Positions 24,181 to 29,583 of a stretch of DNA of 29,583 nucleotides are shown here, piece by piece. Numbering within the stretch: the first letter of the stretch is position 1; each line of letters begins with the position of its first letter. Under the pieces are notes generated by a model that worked only from the letters and a program-made list of their open reading frames with translations, was not told where the DNA came from and did no database searches. Origin of the DNA: CAZOOM01 sp964460795 (GTDB taxonomy: Bacteria > Omnitrophota > Omnitrophia > Omnitrophales > Aquincolibacteriaceae); NCBI GenBank assembly GCA_964460795.1, contig CAYWRU010000038.1:1-29583 (forward strand). Direction: 5' to 3'. The translations under genes were made by a program, and so were the position numbers.

Positions 24181-24248
24181 AGGGACAGGCCTTAATGTGC
24201 TGAGAATGGATGAAACAAGAGGCCTGTCCCTACGGGGACTGTCCCCTT
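24181..24248. repeat. AGGGACAGGCCT inverted repeat plus GGGGACTGTCCCC, downstream of fumarase
   Basis: AGGGACAGGCCT (24181-24192) and AGGCCTGTCCCT (24220-24231) are perfect 12-bp inverted arms; ACGGGGACTGTCCCC adds a second palindrome ending 2 bp before the fumarase stop codon. It joins both palindrome types seen separately at 11440 and 16112. Confidence 0.75.
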
Positions 24249-24249
24249 G

Positions 24250-25872
24250 CTAAACTTCAGCGCCGCGGCTGCCGAGCTGGGTGAAAAAATCATTCCCTTT
24301 GGAGTCGCAAATTAAAAAGGCGGGAAAATCCTTGACCCGGATTTTGCGCACTGCTTCCATACCCAGCTCTTCAAAATCGATCACTTCCGAGGAAAGAATA
24401 TTTTCCTGGGCCAGGATCGCGGCCGGCCCTCCGATGGAACCCAAATAAAATCCATTATATTTTTTGCAGGACTCTGCCACGACAGCGGATCGATTCCCTT
24501 TTCCGATCATGATCCGGGACGCCCCAAGTTTCATAAAAGGTTCGGCGTAAGGATCCATACGCGCAGCGGTCGTGGGCCCAAAACTTCCCGTGGGCATGCC
24601 GGCCGGAGTCTTGGCCGGGCCTGCATAATAAATCGGATATTTTTTAAAATAATCCGGCACCGGTTTTCCCGACTGAACCAGGCTTAGGATTTTGGCATGC
24701 GCCACATCGCGCGCCACGATCAAAGTTCCGGAAAGCGAGAGCCGGGTTTTGACCGGATACTTGGCCAGCTCGGCAATGATTTCTTCAAAAGGCCGGTCCA
24801 GATCAATCGGAACCTGGGCCTGCATTTCGCGCGCCTTGGCACTTGGCAAGAATTGTTCAGGATTCGTTTCAAGCTGCTCCAAGAAAATCCCATCGCGGGT
24901 AATTTTTCCTTTAATATTCCGGTCTGCGCTGCAGCTGACCCCGATCCCGACCGGACACGACGCCGCATGGCGGGGCAATCGGATCACGCGCACATCATGC
25001 ACCAAGTATTTTCCTCCGAACTGGGCGCCGATTCCGGATTCCTCGGCAATCTTGAAAACTTTTTTCTCCCACTCCAGATCGCGGAAGGCCTGTCCGAATT
25101 CATTGCCGCGCGTGGGGAGCGTGTCCCAATATCCGGTTGAAGCCAGTTTAACGGCTTTGAGCGTTGCCTCCGCACTCGTTCCGCCGACCACGATCACCAA
25201 ATGATACGGAGGACAAGCTGCGGTTCCGATGGAAACCAGCTTTTCTTTAAGAAATTCGGTCAGTGCCGATTCGGTAAGCAGGGCTTTGGACTGTTGATAG
25301 AGAAAAGATTTATTGGCCGATCCCCCGCCCTTGGCTAAAAATAAAAATCGGTACTCGCCGCCGGCCACAGACTGGATATCAATTTGCGCCGGAAGATTGG
25401 TGCCGGTATTTTTTTCTTCAAACATGGAAAGCGGTGCGAGCTGAGAATAACGAAGATTGCGTGCCTGATACGCTTCAAAAATTCCCTTGGTAATCGCGGC
25501 CTCGTCATGGCCTCCGGTGCGGACATGTTCGCCTTTTTTCGCCATCACAATCGCTGTCCCCGTGTCCTGACATCCGGGGAGTTCCCCTTTGGCAGAAACC
25601 ACCGCATTTTGAAGAAGGGTCATGGCCACAAACCGGTCATTGGCTGAGGCCTCGGGGTCGTCCAAAATTTTTGCGACTTGTTTTAGATGAGAAGTGCGGA
25701 GATAAAAATTAACGTCCGCAAGCGCCTCGCGCGCCAAAAGAGTGAGGGCCTGGGGATCAATGACTAAAGTTCCGCCATCTTCCGAAGGACGGACCGTCAC
25801 AAAATCCCGGGTCAGACAGCGATAAGGAGTGGTATCGTCCCCCAAGGGGAAAGGCTCTTGATAGTGAAACAT
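24250..25872 (-). CDS. fumA: Class I fumarate hydratase (4Fe-4S)
   Basis: It interconverts fumarate and malate. The 540-residue single-chain enzyme is close to the 548 residues of E. coli FumA. Cluster cysteines are Cys101 in LPGCQDTG, Cys220 in GTAACPPYHL and Cys314 in GVSCSADRN, each four positions before the E. coli counterparts. The alpha part has GKGGGSANKSFL and the beta part has PVKTRLSLSGTLIVARDVAHAK, GPAKTPAGMPTGSFGPTTAARMD and MIGKGNRS. The oxygen-labile cluster fits an anaerobic or microaerobic life. It is divergent from gnd; a palindrome pair lies right after its stop. Confidence 0.96.
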   Translation of the reverse strand: MFHYQEPFPLGDDTTPYRCLTRDFVTVRPSEDGGTLVIDPQALTLLAREALADVNFYLRTSHLKQVAKILDDPEASANDRFVAMTLLQNAVVSAKGELPGCQDTGTAIVMAKKGEHVRTGGHDEAAITKGIFEAYQARNLRYSQLAPLSMFEEKNTGTNLPAQIDIQSVAGGEYRFLFLAKGGGSANKSFLYQQSKALLTESALTEFLKEKLVSIGTAACPPYHLVIVVGGTSAEATLKAVKLASTGYWDTLPTRGNEFGQAFRDLEWEKKVFKIAEESGIGAQFGGKYLVHDVRVIRLPRHAASCPVGIGVSCSADRNIKGKITRDGIFLEQLETNPEQFLPSAKAREMQAQVPIDLDRPFEEIIAELAKYPVKTRLSLSGTLIVARDVAHAKILSLVQSGKPVPDYFKKYPIYYAGPAKTPAGMPTGSFGPTTAARMDPYAEPFMKLGASRIMIGKGNRSAVVAESCKKYNGFYLGSIGGPAAILAQENILSSEVIDFEELGMEAVRKIRVKDFPAFLICDSKGNDFFTQLGSRGAEV

Positions 25873-25942
25873 AAGCGTCCTTTTGGAATGAAATCATTCT
25901 ATCACAAAGCCTCATGGAATGATAAAATGCCTCTCCTATTAC

Positions 25943-25954
25943 GGCGTATACGCC
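25943..25954. promoter_or_regulatory. 12-bp perfect palindrome in the fumarase-gnd divergent region
   Basis: GGCGTATACGCC is a perfect palindrome 71 bp upstream of the fumarase start and ~210 bp upstream of gnd. It could be an operator; no partner protein is identifiable. Confidence 0.35.
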
Positions 25955-25972
25955 TCACGCAGCTGTTTTTCA

Positions 25973-26136
25973 AGGGATCTTCCCCGGCTCAAACACGCTC
26001 GCGGACTCGCAACTCGCCGTGGAAGACCCTCTCAAAACAACTTTTTTATGAATTGCTTCGAGGAGAATTTTTTCTGTGAGTTCCGCAGCCCCAACGGGGC
26101 GAGGATTGCCGAGCAGAAAAATCTCCGAGAAGCAAT
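25973..26136 (+). other. Two large stem-loops upstream of gnd (structured leader or dispersed palindrome)
   Basis: Stem A pairs AGGGATCTTCCCCGGC (25973-25988) with GCCGTGGAAGACCCT (26016-26030). Stem B pairs ATTGCTTCGAGGAGAATTTT onward (26052-26076) with CAGAAAAATCTCCGAGAAGC onward (26114-26136) around an inner GCCCC-AAC-GGGGC hairpin (26088-26100). Stem B ends 26 nt before the gnd ATG. I cannot match it to a riboswitch class I know; it may be a further repeat family. Confidence 0.5.
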
Positions 26137-26162
26137 CATTTAGCGCAAGGAAGGGTTTCATT

Positions 26163-27569
26163 ATGTCGAATGATGTTGGCCTGATCGGCTTGGCCGTGAT
26201 GGGAAGAAATCTTGTACTGAATCTGGAACGCAATGGTTTTAAGGTCGCGGTCCATAACCGGACCCCGTCTGTGACCGATGAGTTTCTCGTCCAAGAAGCC
26301 AAAGGAAAAAAGATCCAGGGATTCCATGATTTAGCCGGCTTTGTCAATTCACTCGCCTCCCCCCGCAAAGTCATTATTATGGTAAAGGCCGGAAAGCCTG
26401 TGGATGAAATGATCCAGGCCCTGAAACCTCTTCTCAAGTCCGGCGACATTATTATTGATGCCGGCAACTCTCTTTTCCAGGATACCGAGCGCCGCTCCGA
26501 GGCCCTGACTGCTGCCGGCCTTCTATATATAGGTATGGGAGTGAGCGGCGGCGAAGAGGGCGCGCTCTGGGGACCGAGCATCATGCCAGGCGGAGAGTCC
26601 CAGTCTGTCAGTCTCATCCTTCCCATGCTGGAAAAAATTGCAGCCAAAGCCGATTCGGGTCCTTGCGTCACTTATATCGGAAAAGGCGGGGCCGGACATT
26701 TTGTCAAAATGGTCCACAATGGAATTGAATACGGAGACATGCAGCTCATTGCCGAAGCCTATGATGTCATGCGCAAAGGACTTGCCATGCAGGCGCCGGA
26801 AATCGGCGCTGTGTTCCGCAAATGGAATGAAGGACAACTCCAAAGTTATTTGATTGAAATCACGGCCAAAGTCCTGGACTTCCGGGAATCTCCCAAAGAT
26901 CCGCCGCTCGTGGATCGAATTTTAGATAAGGCCGGACAAAAAGGCACCGGAACCTGGACGGTCAAGGCCGCGCTCGATGAAGGCATTGCCATTCCAACGA
27001 TTACCGCGGCTGTGGACGCTCGCATGCTGAGCGCGCGAAAAGAAGAACGCGTGCTCGCGGCCTCACTTTATCCCCCGATCCAGTCTGTAAAAGCGGTGAA
27101 GCCAAGCGCTGCTTTTTTAAATTCTCTGATGAAAGCCCTTTATGCGTCCAAGATTTGTTCCTATGCTCAGGGATTTGCTTTAATGAAGGCCGCGAGCGAG
27201 CATTATAGTTACGCGCTCAATTTAAGTGAGATCGGGCGCATCTGGAAAGGCGGCTGCATTATCCGCGCCGTTTTTCTGGACCGTATCCGCCAGGCCTATC
27301 AATCGCAACCCAATCTGAAAAATCTTATTTTGGATCCTGGATTTCAAAAAGACCTCGCCTCTTCGTTGGAAGATTGGAAAGAAGTGTTGCGTTTTGGACT
27401 GGATCATGGAATCGCCATGCCAGCCATGAGCGCATCCTATGCGTATTTCGCGTCTCTCGTGACCGCCGAAGGCTCGGCGAATCTGATTCAAGCCCAGCGG
27501 GATTTTTTTGGCGCACACACTTACGAACGCACCGACAAACCCGGAATTTTTCACACAACGTGGTCGTAA
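26163..27569 (+). CDS. gnd: 6-phosphogluconate dehydrogenase (decarboxylating)
   Basis: It oxidises 6-phosphogluconate to ribulose-5-phosphate and CO2. The 468-residue full-length protein has the Rossmann GLAVMGRNLVLNLERNGF, NRT at 32-34 (typical of NADP-binding members), GGEEGALWGPSIMPGG, and the catalytic Lys182 and Asn186 in GAGHFVKMVHNGIEYGDMQ. The C-terminal domain shows IGRIWKGGCIIRA and the tail FFGAHTYERTDKPGIFHTTW. ATG 26163 has AAGGAAGGG upstream; a longer in-frame start at 26076 falls inside a hairpin. It precedes zwf, so the two oxidative steps of the pentose phosphate pathway are linked; no lactonase gene is visible. Confidence 0.97.
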   Translation: MSNDVGLIGLAVMGRNLVLNLERNGFKVAVHNRTPSVTDEFLVQEAKGKKIQGFHDLAGFVNSLASPRKVIIMVKAGKPVDEMIQALKPLLKSGDIIIDAGNSLFQDTERRSEALTAAGLLYIGMGVSGGEEGALWGPSIMPGGESQSVSLILPMLEKIAAKADSGPCVTYIGKGGAGHFVKMVHNGIEYGDMQLIAEAYDVMRKGLAMQAPEIGAVFRKWNEGQLQSYLIEITAKVLDFRESPKDPPLVDRILDKAGQKGTGTWTVKAALDEGIAIPTITAAVDARMLSARKEERVLAASLYPPIQSVKAVKPSAAFLNSLMKALYASKICSYAQGFALMKAASEHYSYALNLSEIGRIWKGGCIIRAVFLDRIRQAYQSQPNLKNLILDPGFQKDLASSLEDWKEVLRFGLDHGIAMPAMSASYAYFASLVTAEGSANLIQAQRDFFGAHTYERTDKPGIFHTTWS

Positions 27570-27577
27570 CGATCCAT

Positions 27578-27687
27578 AAATCCCAAATGACAAGCACCAA
27601 ATCCCAAACAAGTCACAAATCACAAATCTCAACTTTCCAAAAATTTTGGAATTTGTTTGGAGCTTGGATTTTGGGATTTGGAATTTA
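27578..27687. repeat. Stutter hairpin 6 (words CCAAATCCCAAA / TTTGGGATTTGG) between gnd and zwf
   Basis: The left arm (27578-27625) repeats AAATCCCAAA, CACCAAATCCC and CACAAATC. The right arm (27640-27687) repeats GGAATTTG, TTGGATTTTGGGATTTGG. It ends 8 bp before the zwf ATG, so the arm sits where a ribosome site is expected. The word class matches the repeat at 8893-9034. Confidence 0.8.
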
Positions 27688-27695
27688 GAACGTTT

Positions 27696-29237
27696 ATGGA
27701 AACAAATATCCCAATCAAAATCACGGCTCATGATCAGCTCTGTATTGAGCGGGTCCCTCACCGGCCCTGCGGCTTCATTATTTTTGGGGCTTCGGGAGAT
27801 CTCGCCAGCCGCAAACTGATCCCCGCACTTTTCAATCTCTACCGGGAAAAACTCCTGCCCGGGAAATTTTATATTTTAGGCGCGGGCCGCAAGGTCTGGA
27901 CCGATCAAGAATTCCGGAATTATTTTTCTACAACTTTAGCCAAGGACCCCAAACGTGATCCTGAAATGATCAAAAAACTCATGGACATGGTTTACTACGA
28001 GCCCTGTGAATATACCTCCGTGACTTCATTTCAAAAGCTCAAGACAAAAATGACGGAACTCTCCGCACGCCACGGGACGGGCCCGAACCAAATCTCTTAT
28101 TTGGCATTGCCTCCCGAAGTCTATCAGGCCACGATTGAAAATCTGATCCGCACTGAAATTCTCACCTCAGATTCCTCAGATTCTCCGGCCACCCAGATTG
28201 TGGTGGAAAAACCTTTTGGCCAGGATCTGGAGTCTGCGCGCTCTCTGACTCAGAAATCTTTGGAGGGACTCGGGGAAAAACAGATTTACCGAATCGATCA
28301 TTATCTGGGCAAAGAAACCGTGCAGAATATTTTGATGTTCCGTTTTGCGAACTCGATTTTTGAAGCGGTCTGGAACCGTCAGTACATTGATCACATCCAG
28401 ATCACGGCCGCAGAGACTCTTGGCGTCGAACACCGCGCCGGATACTACAATCATGCCGGTATTTTGCGCGACATGTTTCAAAATCATATGCTGGAACTCC
28501 TCACGCTGGTGGGCATGGAACCGCCGCTCAATTTTGATCCCCAGCATTACCGGGATGAAAAGGTCAAACTCCTGCGCTCCATCCGCCCGCTTCATCCGGC
28601 AGGGATTTCCAAACAATATGTCCGGGGACAATACAGCCGCGGAACTTTAGACAATCGGGATGTCGTGGCCTACCGCGAAGAGCCGGGCATTCCCAAGGAT
28701 TCTGAAACCGAAACCTATGCAGCGCTGAAACTTTTTGTAGATAACTGGCGCTGGCAGGGCGTTCCCTTTTATCTTCGCTCCGGCAAACGTCTCCCGGAAC
28801 AGGACACGGAAATTATTGTGCAGTTTAAACCCATCACCCACTCCATTTTTTCGCGCGTGGCCCCCGGGGATATTCCACCGAATAAAATCCGGATCCGGAT
28901 CCAGCCCGATGAAGGCATTCAAATTACTTTTAATGCTAAACATCCAGGGCCCAAGATGTGCATGGCTACTCTCGGGCTTGAGTTTAATTATCAGACCGTT
29001 TTTCAGGAAAAAGATTTATCCGCCTACGAACGCCTGATTTTGGACTGCATGCACGCGGACCCCACGCTTTTTGTGCGTCAGGACATGGTGGAAGTTTCCT
29101 GGTCTTTGATTGAAAGCATTCTGAAAACATCGAAACAAACTTCCGATGTTCCTCTTCATCTTTATCCGGCCGGCACCTGGGGTCCGGAAGAAGCCAATCG
29201 TCTCATCACACAGGATGGACGGGCGTGGGGACTCTGA
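27696..29237 (+). CDS. zwf: Glucose-6-phosphate 1-dehydrogenase
   Basis: It oxidises glucose-6-phosphate to 6-phosphogluconolactone. The 513-residue protein has the dinucleotide motif IFGASGDLASRKLIPALF (GASGDL at 31-36), the substrate/catalytic IYRIDHYLGKETVQN (~199-206) and YYNHAGILRDMFQNHMLELL, with LRSGKRLPEQ later. ATG 27696 (METNIPIK) is preferred; the frame extends 13 codons upstream only through the stutter hairpin. No clear Shine-Dalgarno is present: the repeat occupies that position, so translation may depend on coupling to gnd or on hairpin folding. Confidence 0.96.
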   Translation: METNIPIKITAHDQLCIERVPHRPCGFIIFGASGDLASRKLIPALFNLYREKLLPGKFYILGAGRKVWTDQEFRNYFSTTLAKDPKRDPEMIKKLMDMVYYEPCEYTSVTSFQKLKTKMTELSARHGTGPNQISYLALPPEVYQATIENLIRTEILTSDSSDSPATQIVVEKPFGQDLESARSLTQKSLEGLGEKQIYRIDHYLGKETVQNILMFRFANSIFEAVWNRQYIDHIQITAAETLGVEHRAGYYNHAGILRDMFQNHMLELLTLVGMEPPLNFDPQHYRDEKVKLLRSIRPLHPAGISKQYVRGQYSRGTLDNRDVVAYREEPGIPKDSETETYAALKLFVDNWRWQGVPFYLRSGKRLPEQDTEIIVQFKPITHSIFSRVAPGDIPPNKIRIRIQPDEGIQITFNAKHPGPKMCMATLGLEFNYQTVFQEKDLSAYERLILDCMHADPTLFVRQDMVEVSWSLIESILKTSKQTSDVPLHLYPAGTWGPEEANRLITQDGRAWGL

Positions 29238-29239
29238 CG

Positions 29240-29343
29240 ATTTTTGATTGCAGATTGCGGATTGCAGATTGGGACATTTCTATAATAAAAGGCGCTTGCG
29301 CCTTCCAAAAATCCGCAATCCGCACTCTACAATCCGCATTTTT
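29240..29343. repeat. Stutter hairpin 7 (words GATTGCAGATTGCG / AATCCGCAATCCGC)
   Basis: The left arm repeats GATTGCAGATTGCGGATTGC, the right arm repeats AATCCGCAATCCGCAC, and the centre holds GGCGCTTGCGCC (29291-29302). It starts 3 bp after the zwf stop. The same words appear in the in-frame cassette at 21119-21199. Confidence 0.8.
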
Positions 29344-29583
29344 CCTTAATCTCCTATTTGCCTTTTTGGCTTCCCCTTTGGCGGCGGAAACTACGCGCCT
29401 GGAAGTGCACGCTGTTGTTCCGGATTCTGAAACCGACACCTTCCTTTACGATGTTTTTACCCGGGTAACTCCAGAAGGAATCCAGGAAAATCTCAAAGCA
29501 TCCAAGGAAGCTCTTCTCGCCCCCAGCGATATGGACGGCGCTCTCGTTTATTTCAAGACAGACGGAAAGCAGCCCATCCCGCA
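29255..29583 (+). CDS. Exported protein, 3' end cut by window edge; start uncertain
   Basis: From about 29318 an open frame runs off the right edge. It reads TLQSAFFLNLLFAFLASPLA, cut after LAA, then ETTRLEVHAVVPDSETDTFL and PSDMDGALVYFKTDGKQPIP. The hydrophobic run and AxA-like end are a signal peptide. No in-frame ATG or GTG exists ahead of it; the only conventional candidate is TTG 29255, inside the stutter hairpin, so the n-region is repeat-encoded whichever start is used. Family and function are not recognisable from the visible part. Confidence 0.55.
   Translation, partial: MRIADWDISIIKGACAFQKSAIRTLQSAFFLNLLFAFLASPLAAETTRLEVHAVVPDSETDTFLYDVFTRVTPEGIQENLKASKEALLAPSDMDGALVYFKTDGKQPIP

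Noticed and set aside
26076..26162. N-terminal extension of 6-phosphogluconate dehydrogenase
   Set aside because: It translates a hairpin; the ribosome site AAGGAAGGG and the family start fit 26163.
29285..29310. Rho-independent terminator GGCGCTTGCGCC after zwf
   Set aside because: The stem is perfect but short and followed by TTCC, not a T-tract; it is better explained as the centre of the stutter hairpin.

Overview
The window is an assembled stretch of a Gram-negative-like, probably anaerobic or facultative bacterium of moderate GC. Sec-exported proteins, an NAD(P)/ferredoxin central metabolism and a 2036-residue exported protein studded with R-S-E-V-R peptides suggest a candidate-phylum lineage. 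My best guess is Omnitrophota (OP3), because I associate RSEVR-rich giant proteins with that group; this is inference and nothing here proves it. Almost all genes lie on the minus strand; only a transposase, gnd, zwf and the gene cut by the right edge are on plus.

Layout. (a) 1-5726, minus: a tetrapyrrole operon read as REC-GGDEF-MshEN regulator, HemX-like membrane protein, hemA, hemC and a cobA-hemD fusion cut by the left edge, with overlaps or gaps of at most 30 nt. (b) 5762-5914: a MITE-like palindromic element. (c) 5927-8291: panB, folD and an FchA-type cyclohydrolase. The folD lacks the residues needed for cyclohydrolase activity and overlaps fchA, which can supply it. (d) 8477-11326: mscS, an EF-P homologue, a SLOG/TIGR00725 protein, an FmdB-type zinc ribbon and a small exported protein. 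(e) 11479-16091: pyruvate:ferredoxin oxidoreductase coupled to a dihydroorotate-dehydrogenase-like flavoprotein, with a perfect CRP-type palindrome upstream. (f) 16333-22894: a DUF4870 membrane protein and the giant exported protein. (g) 23099-24163: a REP-associated tyrosine transposase (RAYT) inside its own repeats, next to the 3' remnant of an XRE-type gene. (h) 24250-25872 class I fumarase, divergent from gnd and zwf (oxidative pentose phosphate pathway), then an exported protein cut by the right edge.

The most unusual signal is repetitive DNA, not a gene family. Seven intergenic or gene-overlapping 'stutter hairpins' share one architecture: an arm made of a short word repeated several times with small variations, a spacer, then an arm made of the reverse complement of that word. 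Each locus uses a different word. The same kind of element also occurs in frame inside the giant gene, where five short palindromic or iterative inserts (36-81 bp, all multiples of three) are bracketed on both sides by RSEVR-type pentapeptide codons. One stutter hairpin encodes the whole signal peptide of a small exported protein. A second palindrome family (GGGGACAGTCCCC and relatives) sits at or just beyond several stop codons. The in-frame system resembles the Rickettsia palindromic elements in principle and looks like the best candidate here for something undescribed.
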